NCBI GenBank assembly: GCA_020466095.1
Contig: CM035807.1
Coordinates: 24,303,881 to 24,367,880, forward strand
Length of the DNA: 64,000 bases
Direction: 5' to 3'
From: Chlorops oryzae
Taxonomy: Eukaryota; Arthropoda; Insecta; Diptera; Chloropidae
Shown piece after piece: positions 58,101 to 64,000 of this stretch. The notes under the pieces are model-generated. The model was given only the letters and a program-made list of their open reading frames with translations. It was not told the origin of the DNA and made no database searches. A program made the translations under genes and the position numbers. Within the stretch, counting starts at the first letter, position 1, and the number at the start of each line of letters is the position of its first letter.

Positions 58101-61100
58101 GTAACGAAATGGGATGGCATGGACTCTAAACGAATGAGAGTAGATACCCCTAAACCCGTAGATTGACAACAAGAGAGTGAGTGAGTATATGTGCATGGTG
58201 GAAAGAAGAAATGAACAACGACCAGTCGTCCCTAATAGATTGCTTTCGGAATGTTTGAGAAGTGTTGAAATTTACACTGGCAATCAAAATAAAGCAAACA
58301 TTTCTATTTCTACATATTGATGAAAGGACGGTGGTGACTGTCAACCAGCAGTTGCTTCAAAATAAATATCAAATGTGGGTACATCTGTATGCACTGTTCG
58401 TGTATGTATGTTTGTGTGTGTGTGTGTGTGATGAATTCTTTCCCCAGCCGGAAATTTTCTCATAAATGAACAATTCATTAATTTTTCCACCAAGAATATC
58501 AAGGGGAAAGTTTGAGTACTTCTCAATTGCAATGGCATTGCCATCGAGAGAAGGAGCTTTTTATCGCAATTGCAATGGCAATGTCATCGAGAGGAAATGT
58601 TATTCATCGCAACTCCAATGGCACTGTCATCGATAGAGGTATCGATACGACGGAGTAGATCTACTCCACTTTCGATGACCAGCTCGTGACATATGCTCTT
58701 ATGATTGCCAATACCGCTTGTGTGTTAATTTCATTAGAAAGTTGGTGTATAATCAGGAGGAGTCGCGGCTCTATGTGATGCTGAAATCATTGATTGTTTC
58801 ACCGGGAAATTTCCGGCTGGGACGTTTCGTGGTGTCCAAATCGTTTCAGATTTATTTTGATTTTATTTTCTGTTGTGACTTTGGGACGGAGGCAAACAAA
58901 CATGCAACACAGCCACACATACAATTGACAACGAATGCATCAGCATCAGTTGAGAAGGGATTCGGTACTTACCAGGTGGTCCCGGAGGACCTGGTGGCCC
59001 TTCGATGATGCCCGTTGGGAATTCGTCGCCCTTTATTGTTGTGGTAAGGCCACGATCGCCGCGGTCTCCCTTGTCACCCTGCAGAACAAAAGAACAGGGA
59101 ACAGAAGAGGCATTAGGCAAAGGTGTCACTCGAAGCAGGAAAATTAAGTGGAAAAACAAACACAGAACGGAGAAGGAATGCATTATTTTTTTTTTGTTTT
59201 CTTTTGACATGTGCGTCAGGTACGTGTACGTAAATAAATACTTTTAAGGTAGTTAATAAAAACCCAATCGGGCAATACTAAACACGTTCGAACTGTTTGT
59301 TTATTTATTTACGTTATGTTCTTTCATGTCTTATGCTCTTGTCCCCTTCGAGGCAGTTGTCAAAATATCGTGTGCATTTATGTATGCATGTACATGTCAC
59401 AGATTGCATATAAATACACATTGAATGGGCATCGTTCCTCGGAAGACGGCCGTGGCAGGCAATAATGTTGTCTTTGATAACATAATTACTTACCTTCGGT
59501 CCAGGTGGTCCAATTGCTCCTCGTTCTCCGGGTGGTCCAATCGGTCCAGGTACGCCTTGTGGCCCTATTGGACCCGGTTCGCCTTGATGTCCTCGATCGC
59601 CGTCATTTCCTTTGTCACCTTTATCGCCAGGTGGTCCCGGTGGTCCAGGTTCGCCAGGCTCACCCTGATTAGTATCGAGATTTCGATGAAGAATATAGTG
59701 AAATAATTCATTATTATTTATAAAAGAAAATAGACCATTAAAAGGTGGTACGACTACAAAAGCATGCATGCTACATTTTAAGGACGTGGCCTTTTTTCAA
59801 CTAGAAATTCCTTTTAAACTCATGCAACTTACTTTCATATTAAATGTGAATAATCTTAAAAGCATTCCGCTAAAATGTTATTACTTAAGTAGTTTTTATT
59901 TTATTATTTTTTTTTTCAAACCTTTTTGCCTTCTCTTCTTAGAACTACTCATAGTTGTTAGAGCTTATCTCAGACTAAAGAGCCAAACTAAGAGTAAAAG
60001 TAGCGAGCAGAATAAAGCCGCTGCTAACTTACCTTCAATTGAATAACTGTTGCGGTAGAAATATTCACGCCCGCTCCTTGCAAATCCTTGCAAAACCAAA
60101 GAAAAAAAAAAAAAAGAAAAAAGAAACAAAAAAGAAGAGAAGAAAAATGCAAAAAAAATGAAAGAAAATCAAAATGAAATATTAAAAAAAAAGGGAAAAA
60201 ATGTAGAAATAAAGAAAATTGTTTGAACGATGCTTGGGGGAAATCCCATCGCAGTCGGGACGCTTTTGCTTACGGTTAACTCCCCAAAGTCCACATAGGG
60301 ACCATTGCTATTGAATCATGAACTAAGTTACGAGTAGAAAAAAAGTTTTAAAGTGATTTTACTCAGTTGTGAGAGGTTTTAAATTAATTTGAGCAGTTGA
60401 AATTGATGAATTGCTTTTAAGGCTTAAGCCTATAAAAACAATTTGAAAAACAGTTGAGACAGTTTGAAAGTCATTGCAAAGGATCGTGAAAGCTGAAATT
60501 TAGCTTTAAAGGTGGAAGTAGTATTTGGGGGGACGTTTTGTGAATTTATAAGGTTTTATTTAAAGTGAAAAGTTCATTTGGAATATGGATTAGGATTGAA
60601 GTCTTTTCAAATTCTGAACCCCTTCAATATTACATTTATGATAATTTATTTTCTTCTCTTTATTTTTATATTATTTATTTTTTTTCTATTTTTCAATTAT
60701 ATTTTGTCATATTTTATTCACAGTTTAGAGTTATTACTTTCTTTATTTTTAACTATTTATTTTTTAAATCTTTTTTCAATATTATTTTATCACATTTAAT
60801 TCACTTTTTTGATTATTTTTTCATATTTTATTTTATTTATTTATTTATATATTTTTATTTATTATATTTTATCATATTTTATTTATCTCCTATTAATATA
60901 ACTACCTACAATGGGCAAATCCAGAAGAAAGTAAACCAAAATAGAATTGTTTCTTTTTAAATTTGAAAAATTTTTAATTCAAATTTTTCGTTTACAGACA
61001 ATGAGTTAAAAATGTGCTCTCCTTCCAATATCAATTTCAGTTTCTGTTCCCCGCTTGCCGTTTTGAATGATTTTGGCGAATCAACGAAAATTGTCTCGTC

Positions 61101-63240
61101 TTTAAGCAATTTTAAGAATTTTTCCTTCAATCCTTGGTGATGCAGTATGCTTTTTCTTTTATTTTCAATTAGAAAGAGCTTATTATGCTCCAACGTCTTA
61201 ATTGCAAAAAAACGCAGCGTCTACTAACGACTAAAAATTTGCATCTCTAATTTTTAGTTATTTTTTATTTGTATTTTATTTTGATTTTTAGGGCCCTTGC
61301 TCATCTGAATCCGATGGAAACTGATTAATGAAGTAAAAGAAAGAGCCCTAAAAATCGGGATTTCGCACTTAAAATGTATTTTTATGAGCTTTTTAAGCTC
61401 CTTAGACACGTTCGGATCATATTAGTATGATGGAGAGAGTTTTTCAACTTTCTTTTAGCTACAAATCATCTTCAAAAAGTGGATTAAAATTTTGCTTAGT
61501 TTAGGAGATATAGTCAAAAACTGGCGAAAAATCGAGAATTTTCACTGCAAAAATGACCTTTATGAGCATTTTAATTAGTGCAGACACGTTCAGATCCCAT
61601 AAGTATGTTTCGAAGAGTTGTTAAGCTTCTTACCGGCAACAATTTTTTCAAAGATAGTATAGGAAAAATTTGGATTCTCTTCAAGCTATGCCCAGAAAAG
61701 TAAAAAATTTAGATTCTTTTTGGGTTCTTTTTAAAAAAATATTATGGAATTTTTTTTTTAATGAGTAGTTTTTGTTTTTATTTGTGTTTACTAGGCCGTT
61801 AGCTACAACTTTGCCAACGACAGTTAACCGATATCTCTAAATCTTACAGAGCTGTTGAACAAAAACTGATGCTACCACTTTTGGTCAAAATTAGCAAGGC
61901 CTGCAATGCTTAGGGCTCCATAAAAACAAAACGACTGCTAAGCTCGCAAAACCCAGCTAGGGTTTTACTCACTTTTGGCCATACTATCAAACCTATATAG
62001 TAGAACCCCATTACTTTTTTCACTGTTGCACAGTGTATTTATTCAATTATTTTAGATTTGCTACAGTCAAACTTCCATAACTCGAACTTCTACAACACGA
62101 ATTTTCTATAACTTGAACAGAATCGGGTGGCAATAGCGAATATTTTATGTAAAATTTCGTTTCCCTAACTTCGTTTCCTATAGCTCGAACGATTTCTTTG
62201 GATAATGGTGGTTCGAGCTAAGGAAGTTTGACTGCAATCTTTTATTCATTCATTCATTATTTATCAATTTATTTTTTTTATTTATATGTTAACGTTGTTA
62301 ATTTTTTATTGAATTTATTTTTTTTTTTTTTAATTTAATAAAACTTTTATTTATTTTTTATATTTATCGCCATTTACTTGTTATTTATTTATTTTTTATT
62401 CATTAATTTTTTTTTATTGTTTGCTTGTACCTCTGTTCAGTGTGTGCTTATTTATGCAACAACTTATTTACTTTATTGACTTTTTTTGATGACCTGAACA
62501 TCATTTATTTCCTTACCATTCCACTTTCACCTTGAAATTACCAAAGCAAAATTATTCCAAAAAACTAAACTCCGAAATTGGTTAGACAAAGAAAGCACAA
62601 AAAACACAACAAAAAAAAAAAAACTACTAGAAAATTGAATTTGAAAGAGTCAAAAACGAGCATAAATAACTCCGAAACCAAAGAGCAACATTTGAACGAA
62701 AACACTACGGAAACAATAGCCACGAGATGTCTACTAATTAATAGAAGCAACATTGAATGTTGTTTTTGGAAAATATACCTTGACAGCAACAATTTCAGCA
62801 TAACCTAAAGTGCCGCCATGTAGTGTTGTTACTGATCTCTTAAGGCCCTAAAAGGAATTGGAGGCATTAAAGCTTGTGACTCGGGGCATTTGGGAATTCA
62901 GGTAGATACATAATATTTGTATTAAGCCGAACAAAAGTCTCAAAGGATCGAGAGAACCTCGTATTATTGAGAATTCAAAACTTACCTTGACTGTCTGGAA
63001 AACATCAATGCCAGGATGACCAACGTCACCCTTTTGTCCTTTATCACCAGGCCGTCCGGCTGAACCCTTTTCACCTTGAACGCCCATCGCACCCTAAATT
63101 TCGAATTTTCGGTTAAGAATGAATTTTATTAAAAGTCAATGGACTTCGCTCAAGTCTTACCGGATCGCCTTTTTCACCGGGGTCACCCTTTTTGCCGCGT
63201 TTCCCCCGTTTGCCAGGTGGACCAGGCGGACCGGGAGGAC
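27961..63240 (-). CDS. Transmembrane-type collagen (XIII/XXIII/XXV-like), 3' part, 16 joined exons
   Basis: Sixteen exons (63161-63240, 62986-63093, 62779-62847, 60033-60086, 59494-59664, 58973-59078, 50828-50925, 35575-35934, 35435-35506, 35271-35366, 35151-35195, 35027-35089, 29027-29053, 28905-28958, 28442-28639, 27961-28122) join in frame into about 587 residues of Gly-X-Y repeats with non-collagenous interruptions. All borders are GT-AG and almost all phase 0; several lengths are multiples of nine, as in collagen genes. The carboxy block [19 protein letters not shown] resembles the conserved end of membrane-associated collagens XIII/XXIII/XXV as I recall them; no fibrillar C-propeptide, type IV NC1 or endostatin domain follows, which excludes Col4a1, viking and multiplexin. 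The amino end with the expected membrane segment is beyond the window. The Drosophila counterpart may be CG42342 (recalled, unchecked). Role: cell-surface or shed matrix protein. Confidence 0.92.
28215..28342. mobile_element. Short MITE in the last collagen intron
   Basis: Inverted ends aatcgtgcctgctatg and catagtaggcacgaat (14 of 16), continued by ttccggcgg against tcgtcggaa. 128 bp, no coding capacity. Confidence 0.6.
28442..28639 (-). CDS. Collagen exon 15 in window (cysteine-bearing end block)
   Basis: 198 nt, phase 0. Triplets [16 protein letters not shown] and [10 protein letters not shown], then [19 protein letters not shown] and RPPK. Two cysteines after the last triplets could form trimer disulfides. 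This block is the strongest evidence for the XIII/XXIII/XXV type. Donor aag|gttagc is weak, which may permit alternative 3' splicing. Confidence 0.94.
28905..28958 (-). CDS. Collagen exon 14 in window
   Basis: 54 nt (6 x 9), phase 0: [18 protein letters not shown]. Acceptor aactctag, donor ccg|gtaagt. Confidence 0.95.
29027..29053 (-). CDS. Collagen exon 13 in window
   Basis: 27 nt (3 x 9) microexon, phase 0: GPPGLDGMK. Acceptor gtttattcag, donor aag|gtagct. It follows a 5.9-kb intron. Confidence 0.9.
29874..30348. mobile_element. PIF/Harbinger-like MITE, 475 bp
   Basis: Ends GGGCCAATATTACCAAGC and its complement (gtttggtaatattggccc) with long AT-rich inverted arms (catatttaaaaaaatttta). 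Flanks TAA (29871-29873) and TAG (30349-30351) fit a decayed TWA duplication. GGGCC termini plus a 3-bp TWA target suggest PIF/Harbinger. No transposase frame. Confidence 0.6.
30353..30481. mobile_element. Foldback MITE with tctgtcagaa arms
   Basis: Arms gggctatctccagctctgtc and gacacaactggatatagccc pair, followed by acttcatat... against atatgaggt and cgcttcagaa against ttctgaagtg, leaving almost no loop. Related to 52243-52333 and to a single arm at about 13199-13240. Confidence 0.65.
31344..31474. mobile_element. Small MITE candidate with AGGGGTATTCAC ends
   Basis: aggggtattcac at the left and gtgaataccgct at the right (11 of 12 inverted). 131 bp, no coding capacity. Short termini make this tentative. 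Confidence 0.35.
32438..33224. mobile_element. 787-bp inverted-repeat element, TTA flanks
   Basis: Ends tagtgcatttccatatggtg and caccatatagaaacgcgcta, extended by tttaactc against gagttaaa (about 25 of 28). TTA duplicates on both sides (32435-32437 and 33225-33227). Near the left end cttaagtgttta/gggccctaaac repeats of the tttaacac motif occur. No transposase frame, so non-autonomous. Confidence 0.65.
33665..33760 (+). mobile_element. tRNA-derived SINE-like fragment
   Basis: tagttggctgagaagc resembles an RNA polymerase III A box and ggttcgact, about 45 nt on, a B box. The spacing and the class II-like extended region (gcgagaggccctc) recall a tRNA-Ser/Leu head. No cloverleaf closes, so it is not a functional tRNA gene. 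Confidence 0.4.
34834..34851 (-). CDS. Candidate alternative terminal exon of the collagen (VWGGY-stop)
   Basis: Acceptor with pyrimidine tract cttctactctaacag, then gtg tgg ggc ggc tac taa in phase 0 after exon 12. AATAAA occurs on the minus strand at 34805-34800, 29 nt after the stop. This would end the protein before the cysteine-bearing carboxy block. Supported by splice site, phase and poly(A) signal only. Confidence 0.4.
   Translation of the reverse strand: MWGGY
35027..35089 (-). CDS. Collagen exon 12 in window
   Basis: 63 nt (7 x 9), phase 0: seven triplets from [10 protein letters not shown] to GKAGIP. Donor cca|gtaagt. The next in-frame exon is either 34834-34851 (a terminal exon) or 29027-29053. 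Confidence 0.94.
35151..35195 (-). CDS. Collagen exon 11 in window
   Basis: 45 nt (5 x 9), phase 0: [15 protein letters not shown]. Acceptor ttcccaag, donor cca|gtaagt. Confidence 0.94.
35271..35366 (-). CDS. Collagen exon 10 in window
   Basis: 96 nt, phase 0. LY then ten Gly-X-Y triplets, from [13 protein letters not shown] to GLDGRKGDP. Acceptor tcgtatag, donor ccg|gtaagc. Confidence 0.94.
35435..35506 (-). CDS. Collagen exon 9 in window (basic/non-collagenous)
   Basis: 72 nt, phase 0, acceptor tgaactag, donor tac|gtaagt. Encodes [12 protein letters not shown] and then [12 protein letters not shown]: a polybasic start fitting a convertase site, then a linker. A more 3' acceptor (gtacag) would break the frame. 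Confidence 0.8.
35575..35934 (-). CDS. Collagen exon 8 in window (largest)
   Basis: 360 nt, phase 0. Opens with the acidic non-collagenous [20 protein letters not shown], then about 32 Gly-X-Y triplets with many PPG, and ends GDRGDS|. Acceptor aaattcccag, donor tca|gtgagt. Confidence 0.95.
37690..38140. repeat. Minisatellite, about five 92-bp units
   Basis: Each unit contains a near-constant core gatgaccaactgatgac followed by attgtcatcgatgat and then an AT-rich part ending in aagat(a/t)aatt or ttgtcaaaa. Five units are recognisable, diverging towards the right end. A minus-strand frame of 92 codons passes through three units and is a product of the repeat. Confidence 0.85.
43260..43800. repeat. 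GATCA array with duplicated flanks
   Basis: Positions about 43410-43622 are a degenerate array of the unit caatgatcaaagat. It is bracketed by a direct repeat of about 105 bp starting aatcagctgatt (43261 and 43621) and running to the tcttgattcc/tcccgattct block; a third partial copy starts near 43740. Confidence 0.8.
46255..46720. repeat. CAG/CAA-rich (opa-like) low-complexity DNA
   Basis: Short runs of caacaa, gcagcagcagcggcggcagc and aacaac occur in both halves. Frames here give Ser/Asn or Ala runs typical of opa-like DNA and have no splice-site support. Confidence 0.7.
47012..47664 (+). promoter_or_regulatory. TATA-like site followed by a 205-codon frame
   Basis: tataaaag at 47012-47019 lies 35 nt before an ATG (47047) that opens 205 codons to 47664, antisense to the collagen gene. 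The translation has Phe runs and no recognisable domain. It may be chance, or an intronic transcript; there is no splice or codon-bias support. Confidence 0.2.
48110..49165 (+). repeat. Long GA-rich (purine) tract
   Basis: About 1 kb in which the plus strand is almost all purine; from 48676 it becomes gagaga runs, ending at about 49160. The long Arg/Glu and Ser/Leu frames on the two strands are artefacts of the tract. Confidence 0.95.
50828..50925 (-). CDS. Collagen exon 7 in window
   Basis: 98 nt between introns of 8.0 and 14.9 kb. Starts with the last two bases of a Gly codon, encodes [20 protein letters not shown] then [12 protein letters not shown], ending phase 0 at agg|gtaagt. The terminal RGKR fits a furin-type site. 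Confidence 0.94.
52243..52333. mobile_element. Foldback MITE, tctgtcagaa family
   Basis: Left aaggggttctgtcagaaatg and right catttccggcagagctgg...gctcctta are inverted, with about 14 bp missing from the left arm. Same family as 30353-30481. Confidence 0.6.
53866..54486 (+). mobile_element. DINE-1-like (Helentron-associated) element
   Basis: 5' part with tataccc (53866-53872) and gggtata (53890-53896) as an inverted pair; central GTCY microsatellite (gtccgtccgtctgtctgtct, about 54000-54020); 3' hairpin gtcaggc-ctc-gcctgac (54451-54467) close to the end. This order matches the DINE-1/HINE plan of fly genomes. The 87-codon frame inside is not a gene. Confidence 0.75.
56039..56065 (+). repeat. 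(TG)n microsatellite
   Basis: About 13 tg repeats in the collagen intron, followed by further tg clusters to 56090. Confidence 0.9.
57039..57400. mobile_element. piggyBac-like MITE, 362 bp, TTAA-bounded
   Basis: TTAA (57035-57038) then CCCATTTGTGCC, and GGCGCAAATGGG then TTAA (57401-57404): 11 of 12 inverted. CCC termini and TTAA targets are piggyBac traits. No transposase. It contains a second TTAA-bounded element. Confidence 0.75.
57152..57278. mobile_element. Nested TTAA-bounded MITE
   Basis: TTAA (57148-57151) then CTCTTTAACGC, and CGTTAAAGAG then TTAA (57279-57282). 127 bp, inside the 57039-57400 element, in an AT-rich interior. Could instead be the subterminal repeat of the outer element. 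Confidence 0.5.
58525..58640. repeat. Three-unit tandem repeat with TGTCATCGA
   Basis: About 50-bp units: gcaatggcattgccatcgag, gcaatggcaatgtcatcgag and ccaatggcactgtcatcgat. Shares the ...tgtcatcgat core with the 37690-38140 minisatellite. Confidence 0.7.
58973..59078 (-). CDS. Collagen exon 6 in window
   Basis: 106 nt, phase 0 in, phase 1 out. [10 protein letters not shown] (contains RGD), then the interruption [16 protein letters not shown] and GPPGPPGPP. The last base starts a Gly codon completed by the next exon. Confidence 0.94.
59494..59664 (-). CDS. Collagen exon 5 in window
   Basis: 171 nt (19 x 9), phase 0: nineteen perfect Gly-X-Y triplets from [10 protein letters not shown] to GAIGPPGPK. 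Acceptor actaatcag, donor aag|gtaagt. Confidence 0.96.
60033..60086 (-). CDS. Collagen exon 4 in window (non-collagenous)
   Basis: 54 nt, phase 0, acceptor ttttgcaag after a long pyrimidine tract, donor aag|gtaagt. Encodes [18 protein letters not shown], with a possible N-glycosylation site (NIS). Skipping it would keep the frame. Confidence 0.75.
61375..61665 (+). repeat. Two-unit degenerate tandem repeat
   Basis: The segment atgagc(t/a)tttta...agacacgttc(g/a)gatc...tatg occurs at about 61383 and again about 180 bp on. Nearby, atttttagggccc (61290) and gagccctaaaaat (61344) are inverted. Probably part of an old transposable element. Confidence 0.45.
62064..62234. mobile_element. Tc1/pogo-type MITE with internal ctcgaac repeats
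   Basis: 171 bp; termini CAGTCAAACTTCCATAACTC and complement of CAGTCAAACTTCCTTAGCTC match at 18 of 20 and continue with gaac. Inside, three or four degenerate copies of ttcc(a/t)taactcgaa follow the left end. Left flank TA, right flank CA. CAGT termini and this internal layout are seen in pogo/Tigger-type elements. Confidence 0.7.
62779..62847 (-). CDS. Collagen exon 3 in window (non-collagenous)
   Basis: 69 nt, phase 0, acceptor ccttttag, donor aag|gtatat. Encodes [19 protein letters not shown] followed by VAVK, an interruption without Gly-X-Y. Frame, borders and the shared end pattern with neighbours support it although it has no collagen repeat. Confidence 0.75.
62986..63093 (-). CDS. 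Collagen exon 2 in window
   Basis: 108 nt, phase 0. Ten Gly-X-Y triplets ([10 protein letters not shown] onward, [14 protein letters not shown]) and then the non-collagenous tail IDVFQTVK. Acceptor aatttag, donor aag|gtaagt. Confidence 0.92.
63161..63240 (-). CDS. Collagen exon 1 in window
   Basis: Acceptor cttgcag, 80 nt, starting in the middle of a Gly codon (phase 1) and ending gatccg|gtaaga. Encodes three GPP triplets and then [17 protein letters not shown]: a proline-rich start and a strongly basic run, probably near the start of the first collagen domain. Confidence 0.9.
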
Positions 63241-64000
63241 CTGCAAGTTGAAAGAGAAGAAACGAGAATCTTGTTAGAACTTTTTTTTCCTTTCCTTTCA
63301 GTTCCTTTCTTTTCATTTGACTGTCTGTGTTTATCTAAGCTCGCTTAAAGCTATTTCCTGCGCTAAACTTTGTTTAGTTTTTCCAAATTCCCAACCGCCA
63401 CTTTACGCTCATTAGGAAAGTTATCCAACTTTCTTCTTTCTACTGTTCCCCCCAGCCCACTTTTTTTTTCTTCTTTTCTTTCTTTTTGAGTTTGGTTTTC
63501 TGCTTGTCGTGTGCGTGTATTCGCTTCCGAAAGAAAGCAAAGTGTACGAAGACTTCCAATTCGTGTCTTTCAACTTGTGTTGCCTTCTCAACTTCGAATT
63601 GCATTTTGCGTTTGACTTTCGGTTCTATCGCACGCCTTAACACCCTCCCTTCCTCGTGGAACCTCAAAGCACCGCACCACACCGCACTACACCAAACCAC
63701 ACCACACAGTCTCTCCGCATTTTGTCACTTTTTTTTGTGTTATTTTTATTTATTTTTTTTTGGTGTGCACTTTTGCCAAAATGTTGTTGCAACTACGCCG
63801 CCACGCTTCAAGGGCGCAATAAAAAAAAAAAACAAAAAGAAAGGGAAAAGAATTCGAAAAAATTTATAACCACTTTTCTTGTGTAAGTTTTCCAACAATA
63901 GCAATTGCTTTTCGTCTCTCTTCAAATCCTCACATTACGCTAACGCGGATAGCAACTTTTTTCCTTTCTTTTTTTGCTTTCCATCGGATTGAAAAATGTC
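63241..64000 (-). other. Start of the next upstream collagen intron
   Basis: From the acceptor at 63241 to the window edge I see T-rich and low-complexity DNA and no Gly-X-Y exon or membrane-segment exon. The preceding exon must end with the first base of a Gly codon. Confidence 0.7.

Larger units (their letters stand above)
50926..58972 (-). other. 8.0-kb collagen intron
   Basis: No exon seen. It holds a foldback (52243-52333), a DINE-1-like element (53866-54486), TTAA-bounded MITEs (57039-57400 and nested 57152-57278), a TG microsatellite (56039-56065) and a small tandem repeat (58525-58640). Confidence 0.65.
60087..62778 (-). other. 2.7-kb collagen intron
   Basis: Extremely T/A-rich at 60640-60880 and 62240-62460. 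It holds a tandem-repeat block (about 61375-61665) and the MITE at 62064-62234. No exon seen. Confidence 0.65.

Overview
The window is nuclear DNA of an insect, most probably a higher fly (Schizophora, with a tephritid or drosophilid flavour). Evidence: GT-AG introns, AT-rich introns with long A/T runs, a TATA/Inr/DPE-type promoter, many miniature transposable elements including a DINE-1-like repeat with its GTCY microsatellite, and three genes whose products match metazoan families well. There is no prokaryotic structure. Only about 2.7 kb of the 64 kb is protein-coding.

Layout. 1-3,910: upstream DNA, no gene seen. 3,911-20,871 (+): a calexcitin / sarcoplasmic calcium-binding-protein gene with a non-coding first exon and five coding exons (10171-10228, 14824-14876, 15219-15338, 19725-19937, 20029-20139) giving an EF-hand protein of 184 residues. 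Its introns carry several MITEs, a decayed coding-like stretch and a miRNA-precursor-like hairpin. 20,872-26,070: intergenic, with an 8-bp-TSD hAT MITE, a roughly 0.7-kb segment present twice in direct orientation, and two further inverted-repeat elements. 26,158-26,566 (+): a compact two-exon gene for a PTRHD1-type (Pth2-fold) protein of 118 residues. 27,100-64,000 (-): the 3' part of a large collagen gene, convergent with PTRHD1. Sixteen consecutive coding exons (63240 down to 27961) can be joined without breaking the frame. They encode Gly-X-Y blocks with interruptions and a cysteine-bearing carboxy end typical, as I recall it, of the transmembrane collagens (types XIII, XXIII, XXV). The 5' exons with the membrane segment must lie beyond the right edge.

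The most interesting points are: two candidate alternative terminal exons of the collagen (27518-27580 and 34834-34851, the latter adding only VWGGY and stopping just before a poly(A) signal); candidate proprotein-convertase sites and an RGDS motif at exon borders of the collagen; a strong 86-nt hairpin in an intron of the calexcitin gene; a hAT-type MITE family with three copies, one of which can be compared with a related empty site; TTAA-bounded piggyBac-like MITEs, two of them nested; and several minisatellites with unusual units (GATCA array, a 92-bp unit with TGTCATCGA, a gtccgaaa array). All family and element assignments are by eye; no database search was run.
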